Positions 1 to 7,737 of a stretch of DNA of 49,676 nucleotides are shown here, in pieces (within the stretch, counting starts at the first letter, position 1; each line of letters starts with the position of its first letter). The notes below the pieces were generated by a model, which searched no databases, was not told where the DNA came from, and was given only the letters and a program-made list of their open reading frames with translations. A program made the translations under genes and the position numbers. Source of the stretch: Erythrobacteraceae bacterium (GTDB lineage Bacteria > Pseudomonadota > Alphaproteobacteria > Sphingomonadales > Sphingomonadaceae); assembly GCA_002706445.1 (NCBI GenBank), contig PALE01000035.1:1-49676 (forward strand), written 5' to 3'.

Positions 1-43
1 TCTGGAGAGCATTCATGTGAGATGAAGCTGCGGACGATGCCAT
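1..43 (-). CDS. N-terminus of an unidentified gene leaving the left edge
   Basis: On the minus strand an ATG (41-43) is preceded by AGGAG (51-55) at a seven-base spacing and opens a frame reading MASSAASSHMNALQ before the window ends. The ribosome binding site is excellent, so I treat this as a real start. Fourteen residues are too few to identify the family. It is transcribed divergently from the ydcH-like gene at 330, so 44-329 would hold both promoters. Confidence 0.55.
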   Translation of the reverse strand, partial: MASSAASSHMNALQ

Positions 44-329
44 ATGCGGTCTCCTATATGTGTGCGGGGGGATACCCCCGGGGAGCGACTCGGCATCAAA
101 GCGGCCGGGCCGCAGATCCAGAACAGATCACATCTTTGGCTAGCTTGCCAAGCCCTGATGAAAGATGAATCGATGCATCCGCAAATTTTCAAGGCGAATT
201 GCGGCGCTTACTCAGGACGATTCCCTAAGCGGGTCGGACAGGCGCGCGAAAATCCCGTGGCAGAGCGACGAAATTTGCCCCATGAAACACGCCCTACGAC
301 ACTGGGCAAGCGGGCGATTCGTTGACACT
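44..329. other. Divergent intergenic region with GC-rich hairpins
   Basis: No convincing gene is visible here; the one open frame is Arg/Pro-rich and resembles no known protein. The region should contain the promoters of the left-edge gene and of the ydcH-like gene. Two compact hairpins stand out: GGGGG-ATA-CCCCC at about 67-79 and GCGGC-CGG-GCCGC at 101-113. Neither is followed by a T-tract on either strand, so they are not obvious terminators. A small RNA or structured leader is possible but unproven. Confidence 0.4.
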
Positions 330-527
330 ATGAATGAGCAGGAGCTCCTCAAGCGGCTCGAATTGTTGCGCACAGAACACCGCGATCTCGACGCGGCGAT
401 CAGCGCGTTGACCGAAGCCGGCTCGACCGACCAACTCCAGATTGCGCGGCTCAAGAAGCGCAAGCTGCGCCTGAAGGACCAGATCGCGCTGATCGAAGAC
501 ACGCTGCTGCCCGACATCATCGCCTGA
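330..527 (+). CDS. YdcH-like (DUF465) small coiled-coil protein
   Basis: This is a 65-residue, highly charged, helical protein (MNEQELLKRL start) of the DUF465/YdcH type: short proteins of one long helical hairpin with a conserved basic LKKRKLRLKDQI segment in the second half. The molecular function of the family is not established. I chose the ATG at 330 because the family is 55-75 residues long and the upstream extension of the frame is Arg-rich with no similarity. It lies just upstream of an RcdA homologue, an arrangement I associate with sphingomonads. Family confidence is good; function is unknown. Confidence 0.8.
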   Translation: MNEQELLKRLELLRTEHRDLDAAISALTEAGSTDQLQIARLKKRKLRLKDQIALIEDTLLPDIIA

Positions 528-542
528 ATTGCTGTGCGGATA

Positions 543-591
543 CAGGCCGTTGGCCTGCTTGGCTGCGCCCCGAATTGCTCCGTTTCGGAGC
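543..591 (+). other. Two consecutive small hairpins after the ydcH-like gene
   Basis: Two perfect short inverted repeats follow the stop codon: CAGGCC-GTT-GGCCTG (543-557) and GCTCCG-TTT-CGGAGC (577-591). The first is followed only by CTT and the second by GTTCTG, so neither is a canonical intrinsic terminator. They could shape the 3' end of the ydcH-like transcript or the leader of rcdA. Only the symmetry is certain. Confidence 0.4.
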
Positions 592-734
592 GTTCTGCCG
601 GCGCTTCGCCAAGCGCAACCTCTCGTTAATTCCGGCCCGATACTGTACCGCTACGGGACGTCAATAAATCTTACAGGGATAGTAACCATGGGCCGCTGGT
701 AACGCGGCGCTTTGGAGAATAGCGCGCGCTTGTA

Positions 735-1196
735 ATGCCGAGGACCACAAACCTTTCCCGCCCGATCATCGAGGCGCTCTACAGCGAGGCACTCGTCCTC
801 GCCGACGACGTGCGCGCCGTGTTCGCGCTCGGCACGCGCGAGCCTGTTTCCGGCGAAGATCCGACGCTGCGCCTCGCGCTCTCGACCGAGGGGCTGAAGA
901 CCACCACGCGGATGATGCACATCCTTGCGTGGCTGCTGAACCAGCGCGCGTTCTTTTCGGGCGAATTGTCCGAAAGCCAGGTCCGCAATCACGGCACGCT
1001 GCCGCCTGACCGGCAAGCCGATCCCAAGGCACTCGAAGTGCTCGAACCGGCAACCTGCGAACTGATTGCCGAGACCGAACGGCTGCACGAACGCATCGCC
1101 CGTCTGGACGAGGCATGGCGCAGCGGCTTTGAAATGGCTTCGCCGGCGCGTGCGATCCACAGCCGCCTGCAACGCCGCCTGAGCGATTTGTTCTAA
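735..1196 (+). CDS. rcdA: RcdA family regulator of CtrA degradation (formerly DUF1465)
   Basis: This 153-residue protein matches the alphaproteobacterial DUF1465/RcdA family in length and pattern. It has an N-terminal SEALVLADDVRAVF helix, a central TTRMMHILAWLLNQRAFFSGEL helix and a C-terminal SRLQRRLSDLF tail. In Caulobacter, RcdA is a soluble adaptor that helps deliver substrates, including the cell-cycle regulator CtrA, to ClpXP. The ATG at 735 is the first plausible start; the nearest purine-rich site (GGAGA, 713-717) is rather far upstream, so initiation may be weak. Its stop overlaps the convergent glpK stop. The family is assigned from recognised sequence pattern and the role is transferred from Caulobacter. 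Confidence 0.85.
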   Translation: MPRTTNLSRPIIEALYSEALVLADDVRAVFALGTREPVSGEDPTLRLALSTEGLKTTTRMMHILAWLLNQRAFFSGELSESQVRNHGTLPPDRQADPKALEVLEPATCELIAETERLHERIARLDEAWRSGFEMASPARAIHSRLQRRLSDLF

Positions 1197-2665
1197 ACCG
1201 CTTCCAGCGCTTTCTTCCAGCGTGTCAGACGTTCGTCGCGCACACTATCTTCCATCGCAGGTTCGAATGTGGTCAGCGTCCCGCGCATGCTCTGCGCAGC
1301 GCTCGCCAGATCGGGGTAGAGCCCTGCCCCTGCCGCTGCCAGCATCGCTGCGCCGAGTGCGGTCGTCTCGATAAAGCTGGGCCGTTCGACGCGCACGCCG
1401 AGCATGTCGGCAAGGTCCTGCGCCATCCAGTCGTTCGCGGCCATACCGCCGTCGATCCGCAATGTGCCCCAGGCCGTTCCGTCGGCGGCAAAGGCGTTCG
1501 CAAGGTCATGCGTCTGGTGCGCCATCGCTTCCAGCGCGGCGCGGGCGATTTGCGGCTTGCCAGTCGAAAAGCTCAGGCCCGTGATCACCCCGCGCGCCTC
1601 GGCATTCCAATGCGGTGCGCCCAGGCCGGACAGTGCAGGCACGATCGTCACCCCGCCGCTGTCGGGAATCGAGCGAGCGAGCCCCTCGGTCTGGCTCGCG
1701 ACCTCTACGATGCCGAGTGAATCGCGCAGCCATTGGACGAGACTGCCCGCGACAAAAACCGACCCCTCGATCGCATAGGTCCGCTTGCCGTCCAGCTGGG
1801 TCAGCACTGTGCCCAGCAGACGGTTCGACGACGTCGGAACCTGCTCGCCCTGATTGGTGAGCACGAAAGCGCCCGTCCCATAGGTCGCCTTGGTTTCGCC
1901 CGGCGAAAGACAGGCCTGCCCGATGGTCGCCGATTGCTGGTCGCCTACCATGCCCGTAATCGGAATCTCGCGCCCGAACAGGCTCCTTCGGGTAACAGCA
2001 AGCTCGCCCGACATATCGACGACCTGCGGCAATGCCTCGAAAGGCACGCCGATCAGTTCGCACAGACCGCTGTCGAAACCGCTATCGGCCAGCCCCATCA
2101 ACAAGGTGCGGCTGGCGTTGGAGGCATCCGAAATATGGCTTACCCCGCCCGACAGCTTGAACACCAGCCAGCTTTCGACAGTCCCGAAGGCAAGCGTGCC
2201 GCGTTCTGCGGCAGCGCGCACTTCTGGCACATTGTCGAGCATCCAGCGCATCTTGGTGCCGGAGAAATAGGGATCGAGCAGCAGGCCGGTGCGTGCCTGC
2301 ACTTCCGCTTCGTGACCGGCGGCGCGCAGCTGCTCGCAGAAAGGCGCGGTGCGGCGGTCCTGCCAGACGATCGCGCGGGTCAGCGGTTCGCCGCTCTCGC
2401 GGTCCCACGCCACCACCGTCTCGCGCTGGTTGGTGATGCCGATGCCTGCGATCATCGCCGCACCGCCCGCCTTGGGGATCACCGCATTGGCGCAATCGAG
2501 CGTCTTGGCCCAGATTTCGCCTGCATCGTGCTCGACCCAGCCGGCTTGCGGGTAATGCTGCGTCAGTTCTTCCTGCGCCGAGGCGACCAAGACGCCATCG
2601 CTTGCAAAAAGCATGGCGCGGGTGGAGGTCGTGCCTTCGTCGAGGACGAGAATGTAGTCGGACAT
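1193..2665 (-). CDS. glpK: Glycerol kinase
   Basis: The 490-residue product phosphorylates glycerol to sn-glycerol 3-phosphate with ATP in the cytoplasm. It carries FGGY-kinase hallmarks: the N-terminal nucleotide-binding LDEGTTSTRAMLF (about 8-20), a central GMVGDQQSATIGQ, the YGTGAFVL loop and a C-terminal LRIDGGMAANDWMAQ segment. Length fits GlpK (about 500). I start at the ATG at 2663-2665 (MSDYILVLDEG); the 21-residue upstream extension has no family similarity. There is no strong Shine-Dalgarno before this ATG. No glpF, glpD or glpR gene lies beside it, so it seems a single-gene unit, divergent from the hydrolase at 2807. Confidence 0.95.
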   Translation of the reverse strand: MSDYILVLDEGTTSTRAMLFASDGVLVASAQEELTQHYPQAGWVEHDAGEIWAKTLDCANAVIPKAGGAAMIAGIGITNQRETVVAWDRESGEPLTRAIVWQDRRTAPFCEQLRAAGHEAEVQARTGLLLDPYFSGTKMRWMLDNVPEVRAAAERGTLAFGTVESWLVFKLSGGVSHISDASNASRTLLMGLADSGFDSGLCELIGVPFEALPQVVDMSGELAVTRRSLFGREIPITGMVGDQQSATIGQACLSPGETKATYGTGAFVLTNQGEQVPTSSNRLLGTVLTQLDGKRTYAIEGSVFVAGSLVQWLRDSLGIVEVASQTEGLARSIPDSGGVTIVPALSGLGAPHWNAEARGVITGLSFSTGKPQIARAALEAMAHQTHDLANAFAADGTAWGTLRIDGGMAANDWMAQDLADMLGVRVERPSFIETTALGAAMLAAAGAGLYPDLASAAQSMRGTLTTFEPAMEDSVRDERLTRWKKALEAV

Positions 2666-2806
2666 AAATTGCGCTACCGCTTCGCTGCTTGAGCGCGCAG
2701 GACTACCCAGCCGCACGCTGTGTCGCAAGCGGGCCCGACGATCCTACCAAGCCACGAGAGGGGCCAAGTCTCGACATGGTGCGCTGGCCTCGCCATATGC
2801 AAGGCC

Positions 2807-3685
2807 ATGGCAGGCATACCTCCCAAACCGTGGCCCACGGGCATCGCCGATCAGGTCGAGCCGCTGGTGATGCGCGTGCTCGCGCCCAATCCGTCCCCCT
2901 ACACCTACACCGGCACACAGACCTATGTGGTCGGACAGGAGGACGGGCCGGATTGTGCGGTGATCGATCCGGGCCCTAACGATCCGGCGCATATCGACGC
3001 GATCGAGGCGGCCATCGACAACCGCGTGGTGCGCGCGATCATGTGCACGCACACTCACCGCGACCACTCGCCCGCCGCCGCCCCGCTCTCGCAGCGCACC
3101 GGCGCGCCCGTTGTCGGCTGCGCGCCGCTTGTGCTCAGAACCGACCTGCCGCGAGCCGACGAGGCTTTCGACACCACCTATGCGCCCGACCGCGTGCTTG
3201 AGGACGGCGAGTCCATGAGCGGCACGGGCTGGACGCTGACCGCCGTGGCGACACCCGGGCACACGTCGAACCACCTGTGCTTCGCGCTCGAAGAATCGCG
3301 CTCGCTGTTCACCGGCGACCACGTGATGGGCTGGTCCACCAGCGTGGTCATCCCGCCCGACGGCGACATGGGCGATTACATGGCAAGCCTTGAAAAGCTG
3401 CAGGCGCGCGAGGACGTGATCTACCATTCCGCTCACGGCGCCGCGATCACCAAGCCGCGCCAACTGGTGCGCAGCATGATCGGCCACCGCCGCCAGCGCG
3501 AGAACCAGATCCTGCGCCTGCTGGGCGAAGAAGCGCGCACCGTCAGCGCCTTCATCCCGCAGATGTACAAGGGCCTGGACGAGCGGTTGATCCCCGCCGC
3601 TGAAATGAGTGTCACCGCGCATCTGATCGACCTCGAAAAACGCGGTCTGGTCGGCAAGGAAGGCGATGTGTGGCGGACGGTCTGA
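2807..3685 (+). CDS. MBL-fold metallohydrolase, LACTB2-like
   Basis: This is a 292-residue metallo-beta-lactamase-fold hydrolase. The zinc motif HTHRDH falls at residues 82-87, with further metal ligands expected in TPGHTSNH and FTGDHVMG and in the late SAHGAAI. The C-terminal third (after about residue 220) looks like the winged-helix extension of LACTB2-type proteins, several of which are endoribonucleases; the actual substrate here is unknown. I chose the ATG at 2807 (MAGIPPKPWP) because upstream residues do not look like the family. Its 3' end overlaps the next gene by 16 bases, suggesting translational coupling. Confidence 0.85.
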   Translation: MAGIPPKPWPTGIADQVEPLVMRVLAPNPSPYTYTGTQTYVVGQEDGPDCAVIDPGPNDPAHIDAIEAAIDNRVVRAIMCTHTHRDHSPAAAPLSQRTGAPVVGCAPLVLRTDLPRADEAFDTTYAPDRVLEDGESMSGTGWTLTAVATPGHTSNHLCFALEESRSLFTGDHVMGWSTSVVIPPDGDMGDYMASLEKLQAREDVIYHSAHGAAITKPRQLVRSMIGHRRQRENQILRLLGEEARTVSAFIPQMYKGLDERLIPAAEMSVTAHLIDLEKRGLVGKEGDVWRTV

Positions 3686-4371
3686 AGCAACAGGCCGAGA
3701 TCGAAGCCGAACTGTTCCCTCCGGCAAAACCGGATGGCGGCATGCTTTCGCTGCGCGGCGAGAAAACGCTGGCGCTGGTCGCAGCGCTTTTGCTCGCCGC
3801 GACGCTATTCCTCGGGTGGCGCGCCTATTTCTATCAGGAGGAAGGCGATCCCGTCGCCAGCGCTATGCTGGCGTTTGAAAAGCAGAACTCGCTGGTCGTC
3901 TTCGCCAGCCGTTTCGAAGTGGTGGCCGAGAGCGAATACGAACAGACGATCGGCCCCGTTACCGTGCGCCGCGTGCGTCAGGCGGCGATCATTCCGGCCA
4001 GCATCGACTACCGGCTCGACCTGTCGGACATCGGCGCAAGCGACTTCGCATGGGATGAAGAGGCACAGCTTCTCACCGTCACCCTGCCCCAGTTGCAAAC
4101 CTCGCAGCCCAATCTCGACGAAGCATCGGCGCGCATTTTCACCGATGGCATGTTCAACACGGGCGGATCGCAGCAATTGCTGTCCGAAAGCAATTCGCGC
4201 GAGGCCGCGCAAAAGGCGCAGGCCTTCGCGAAAAACCCCGAGGTGTTGAACCTCGCCCGCAGCGCCGCACGCGAAGCGGTGCGCCAAAACCTCGCCGTGC
4301 CCTTGCAGGTCGCAGGCTACGAACAGGCGCGGGTCGAAGTGAAATTCGCAGGCGAAACCATCGCCCGCTAG
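3670..4371 (+). CDS. DUF4230 domain protein, membrane-anchored
   Basis: The 233-residue protein has a charged N-terminus (about 30 residues), one transmembrane segment (LALVAALLLAATLFLGW, about 34-50) and an extracytoplasmic DUF4230-type domain. That domain holds the pattern FASRFEVVAESEYEQ, then PASIDYRLDLSDI and an alternating charged helix near the end. DUF4230 function is unknown. The start is a GTG at 3670 inside the end of the hydrolase gene; an internal ATG (3742) would remove the cytoplasmic tail but keep the membrane anchor. The large overlap implies co-expression with the MBL hydrolase. Confidence 0.75.
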   Translation: MADGLKQQAEIEAELFPPAKPDGGMLSLRGEKTLALVAALLLAATLFLGWRAYFYQEEGDPVASAMLAFEKQNSLVVFASRFEVVAESEYEQTIGPVTVRRVRQAAIIPASIDYRLDLSDIGASDFAWDEEAQLLTVTLPQLQTSQPNLDEASARIFTDGMFNTGGSQQLLSESNSREAAQKAQAFAKNPEVLNLARSAAREAVRQNLAVPLQVAGYEQARVEVKFAGETIAR

Positions 4372-4450
4372 GCGCGCTTTTCCCCACCCGATTTGCCTAG
4401 CCGCGCAAGCTGCGGCACAAGCTGCGCAAGGGTCAGGAGGGGGATTTTCC

Positions 4451-5218
4451 ATGGCTACAAGCGCTGACGTGCGAACCGCGAAGGTCGAAGGCACGCGCTT
4501 TTTCATCATCATGGCTTTCGTCATGGGGCTGGTCATCGTTGCCGGATTTTCGGTTCAGCTGGCGATGGGCCGCTCCAGTTTTGCCGTGCCGTGGCAATAT
4601 CACCTCCACGGCGCGATCTTCATGGGCTGGATCGCGCTTTACCTTGCGCAGCATGTGACGATTGCAGGCGGCAACCGCTCCTTGCACATCACGCTCGGCA
4701 AGCTGGCTTATATCTATATTCCGGTCATGGTCGCTGCGGGCTGCGCGATCATGATCACCGTGGCGCAGCGCACGGGCGGGCCGTTCTTCTTCCCGGTCAA
4801 CGAATTCCTGATCAGCAATATGGCGCTGCTGCTGTGCTTTGGCGGGCTCGGCCTGTGGGCCTTGCGGCAGCGGCGCTACACCGGCTGGCACCGCCGCCTG
4901 ATGCTGGTGGCGATGACCGTGCTCACCGGGCCGGGGCTTGGGCGGCTGCTGCCGTTGCCGCTGATGATCCCCTATTCCTGGACGATTACCGTGGCGACAA
5001 CCTGCATTTTCCCGTTGATCGGGATGATTGCCGATTACCGTGCGAACGGGCGGGTGCATCCGGCCTATTGGTGGGGTCTGGGCATCTATCTCGGCGTGTT
5101 CGTCGCCTCGATGCTGCTTGCTTATTCGCCTGTCGGCTATGCGCTGACCGAATGGGTGATTGCGGGCACGGCGGGGGCCGAACGCCCGATGGACGCCTTC
5201 CTGCCGCCGGACTTCTAG
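4451..5218 (+). CDS. Six- to seven-pass integral membrane protein, unknown function
   Basis: A 255-residue hydrophobic protein with membrane segments near residues 18-38, 50-68, 82-102, 115-135, 145-190 and 205-230. Conserved-looking polar positions inside the membrane region include WQYHLHGAIFMGW and the TGWHRRLM loop; several histidines (QYHLHG, QHVTI, LHITLG, GWHRR) could bind haem or metal, but that is inference. The gene has a good AGGAGG-like site about 10 bases upstream of the ATG (TCAGGAGGGGG, from about 4435). It converges on and overlaps the stop of the HD-GYP gene. I do not recognise a named family with confidence. Confidence 0.7.
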   Translation: MATSADVRTAKVEGTRFFIIMAFVMGLVIVAGFSVQLAMGRSSFAVPWQYHLHGAIFMGWIALYLAQHVTIAGGNRSLHITLGKLAYIYIPVMVAAGCAIMITVAQRTGGPFFFPVNEFLISNMALLLCFGGLGLWALRQRRYTGWHRRLMLVAMTVLTGPGLGRLLPLPLMIPYSWTITVATTCIFPLIGMIADYRANGRVHPAYWWGLGIYLGVFVASMLLAYSPVGYALTEWVIAGTAGAERPMDAFLPPDF

Positions 5219-6462
5219 GCCCCTAAGGCGTCGACCACGCGGCTGTGCACCGCATCCCAATCGTCGAAACCCCATTCGCCCGGCTCCTCGACCGAGAGCA
5301 CGCGCACACCCTTCCCGTCGTTGGGAATGATGATCTTTTGCGGCGCAACCATCTCTTCGGCCTCGACCGCGAAGAACTGAACCACGGGCGCGGCCTTGCC
5401 GGGCGGGTCGTTGTGCAGGGTTATCGCCAGCCGGTCGTTCGAGAGTTTCACCAGAAGCCCCTCGGCAAACAGGTTTAGCGCCACCATCAATTCGGCCATC
5501 ACCGCATGATCGAGGTGGCCTTCCCACGCCCACATTTTGGTAAGCGCCTGCTGCGGCGACCACGCATCCTTATAGGCGCGCTGCGATGTCAGCGCATCGA
5601 AGATATCGCACACCGCGCCCAGCCGGGCAGCAAAGGAAATGTTCTCCGCCGACAGGCCGAAGGGATAACCTGTCCCGTCGATCTTCTCGTGGTGATGCAG
5701 GCACACATCGAGCGCGGTTGCCGCGATATCGCCCGCGCTTGCGAGCAGCTTGTGCCCGTGTTCGGGGTGGTTCTTGACGATCGAAAACTCGGGATCGGTC
5801 AGCCGCGCAGGCTTGTTCAGCACTTCGTCGGGAATACCGATCTTGCCGACATCGTGCAGCAGTCCTGCAAGCCCCAGATCGCGCGTCTCGGCCTCGTCCA
5901 TGCCGCGATGGCGCGCCACGCACAACATCAGCGTGCAGACAGCGGCGGAATGGAGGAAAGTGTAGTCGTCCTTGGTCTTGATGCGCAGCACATTGAGCAG
6001 GGCATGGGCATCCTCGCCCACCGACTGCACGATATTGTCGAGCACGCCGTCCACATCGGCCCGGTCGAGCGCCCAACCCATTTGCAGATCGGTGAAGATA
6101 CGCCGCATCTGTTGCTTCGTACGGTTGACCAGCTGACTCGCGCGGCGGTGCGCGATGGCCTCCTTGGTCATCTGGAAAGCGGGCCGCCTTGCCTTTCGAA
6201 CGCGGCGCAAGGGGTGCTCGCGCTGCTCTTGCGCGGCAATGTCCGCGTCCGCTTCGCAAGCCGCCGGTTCCGGCTCGACGGAGGCTCCCAAAGTCTCGTC
6301 GATCAGGACGTAGGGCACGCTTGAATGCGTGACCTTGTCAAGATCGCGCTTGTTTTCGATCATGAATTTCGGCCGCCAGAACGGGTGCTCGAACCACGAC
6401 CCGCCGAAGCCTGCGACATACATGCCGAGCCTTACTTCTGAGGGCGGGATTTTGACCAACAT
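5215..6462 (-). CDS. HD-GYP cyclic-di-GMP phosphodiesterase with DUF3391 N-terminus
   Basis: This 415-residue cytoplasmic protein has an N-terminal DUF3391 segment (VKIPPSEVRLGMYVAGF, about 3-19) followed by an HD-GYP domain (about 150-340). Metal and catalytic residues are present: H171, the HD pair H203-D204 in HDVGKIG, H232 in NHPEHG, and the HHEKIDGTGYP signature at 257-267. Such proteins hydrolyse c-di-GMP, so this enzyme should lower c-di-GMP and oppose diguanylate cyclases such as the GGDEF-EAL protein at 25.5 kb. The domain is not fused to a receiver, so the input is unknown. Confidence 0.9.
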   Translation of the reverse strand: MLVKIPPSEVRLGMYVAGFGGSWFEHPFWRPKFMIENKRDLDKVTHSSVPYVLIDETLGASVEPEPAACEADADIAAQEQREHPLRRVRKARRPAFQMTKEAIAHRRASQLVNRTKQQMRRIFTDLQMGWALDRADVDGVLDNIVQSVGEDAHALLNVLRIKTKDDYTFLHSAAVCTLMLCVARHRGMDEAETRDLGLAGLLHDVGKIGIPDEVLNKPARLTDPEFSIVKNHPEHGHKLLASAGDIAATALDVCLHHHEKIDGTGYPFGLSAENISFAARLGAVCDIFDALTSQRAYKDAWSPQQALTKMWAWEGHLDHAVMAELMVALNLFAEGLLVKLSNDRLAITLHNDPPGKAAPVVQFFAVEAEEMVAPQKIIIPNDGKGVRVLSVEEPGEWGFDDWDAVHSRVVDALGA

Positions 6463-6684
6463 TGCTGACCGACTGCGTTGCTTGAAAAGGGAAATTCGTG
6501 CCGGCAGTATCGGGTTTGCAGAGTTTCAGGGCCGCTCAACCGTGCCCCGTGGAATATACGCGGGGGTGGCGGCAAGAAATGTTTACCACGTGCCCGGTGG
6601 CACGGGTCAAAAGCGCTCAAAACGCTCGCAAATTGGTCCGCGCGTGCCTATGTCGCTCGCAACACTTTCAGCGAGGGATCAAAT
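6463..6684. promoter_or_regulatory. Divergent region between the HD-GYP gene and nadA, with a palindrome
   Basis: The 222-base region must carry promoters for both divergent genes. A perfect six-base inverted repeat, CGTGCC-CGGT-GGCACG, sits at 6589-6604, about 80 bases before the nadA ATG, inside a longer imperfect dyad (ACC at the left, GGGT at the right). It could be an operator or a hairpin in the nadA leader. No recognisable NadR, NrtR or NiaR box was identified. Confidence 0.4.
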
Positions 6685-7713
6685 ATGAGCATCGAGAGCA
6701 AAATCCCCCACGGCGAAGACCTGCTTGCCGAGATCGACCGGCTGCGCAAGGAACGCAATGCGGTGATCCTCGCCCACTATTACCAAACCCCCGATATTCA
6801 GGACATTGCCGACTTCGTGGGCGACAGCCTCGAACTCTCGCGCAAGGCGGCCGAGACCGATGCCGATGTGATCGCGTTCTGCGGCGTGAAGTTCATGGCC
6901 GACACGGCCAAGATTCTCAGCCCCGAAAAGATCGTGGTGCTGCCCGATATGGACGCAGGTTGCAGCCTCGAAGACAGCTGCCCGCCCGAAAAGTTCAAGG
7001 CTTTCCGTGAAGCGCATCCCGATCACATCGCGCTGACCTACATCAACTGCTCGACCGAGGTTAAGGCGCTCAGCGATGTCATTGTGACCTCTTCGAGCGC
7101 CGAGACGATCCTGGCGCAAATCCCCAAGGATCAGAAGATCATCTTCGGTCCCGACCGTCACCTTGGCGGCTGGCTGTCGCGCAATTTCAACCGTGAGATG
7201 CTGCTGTGGCCGGGTGTCTGCATCGTCCACGAAGCCTTCAGCGAGACCGAGCTGTTGAAGCTTAAGGAACAGCACCCCGGCGCACCGATTGCGGCGCACC
7301 CCGAGTGCCCGCCCGCAATCGTCGATCACGCCGACTACGTCGGCTCGACCAGCGGCATCCTCAAATTCGCAGAGAATTTTGAAGGCGACACGCTGATCGT
7401 CGCGACCGAGCCGCACATCATGCACCAGATGGAAAAGGCGCTGCCCGGCAAGACCTTCATCGGTGCGCCGGGTGCGGACGGCAACTGCAACTGCAACATC
7501 TGCCCCTACATGGCCCTCAACACGATGGAAAAGCTCTACGTCGCGCTGCGCGATCTGGAGCCGCGCATCGAAATCGAGGAAGACCTGCGGCTGAAGGCCA
7601 AGGCGAGCCTCGACCGGATGCTCGAAATGGCGAGCAACTCGGTCGGCAAGGGCGACATCGGGCAGGTCGAAATCGAGGACGTTCCGCAGGCGGATATTCC
7701 GGACGGGGATTGA
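6685..7713 (+). CDS. nadA: Quinolinate synthase
   Basis: The 342-residue NadA condenses iminoaspartate with dihydroxyacetone phosphate to give quinolinate, the NAD precursor. Three cysteines suited to ligate the oxygen-sensitive [4Fe-4S] cluster are seen: C93 (DMDAGCSLED), C208 (HPECPP) and C273 (NICPYM). Other family segments are the N-terminal AVILAHYYQ, GDSLELS, and TSSSAETIL. The start at 6685 (MSIESK) gives the usual length; an upstream in-frame extension is Arg/Gly-rich and unlike NadA. nadB and nadC are not adjacent, which is unusual compared with nadABC operons but not exceptional. Confidence 0.95.
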   Translation: MSIESKIPHGEDLLAEIDRLRKERNAVILAHYYQTPDIQDIADFVGDSLELSRKAAETDADVIAFCGVKFMADTAKILSPEKIVVLPDMDAGCSLEDSCPPEKFKAFREAHPDHIALTYINCSTEVKALSDVIVTSSSAETILAQIPKDQKIIFGPDRHLGGWLSRNFNREMLLWPGVCIVHEAFSETELLKLKEQHPGAPIAAHPECPPAIVDHADYVGSTSGILKFAENFEGDTLIVATEPHIMHQMEKALPGKTFIGAPGADGNCNCNICPYMALNTMEKLYVALRDLEPRIEIEEDLRLKAKASLDRMLEMASNSVGKGDIGQVEIEDVPQADIPDGD

Positions 7714-7737
7714 TCGGCCAGGACAGGGGGCTGTTCG

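Noticed and set aside
322..327. Perfect TTGACA just before the ydcH-like start
   Set aside because: The matching -10 would fall inside the gene and no TATAAT-like element is found at the right spacing; probably chance.
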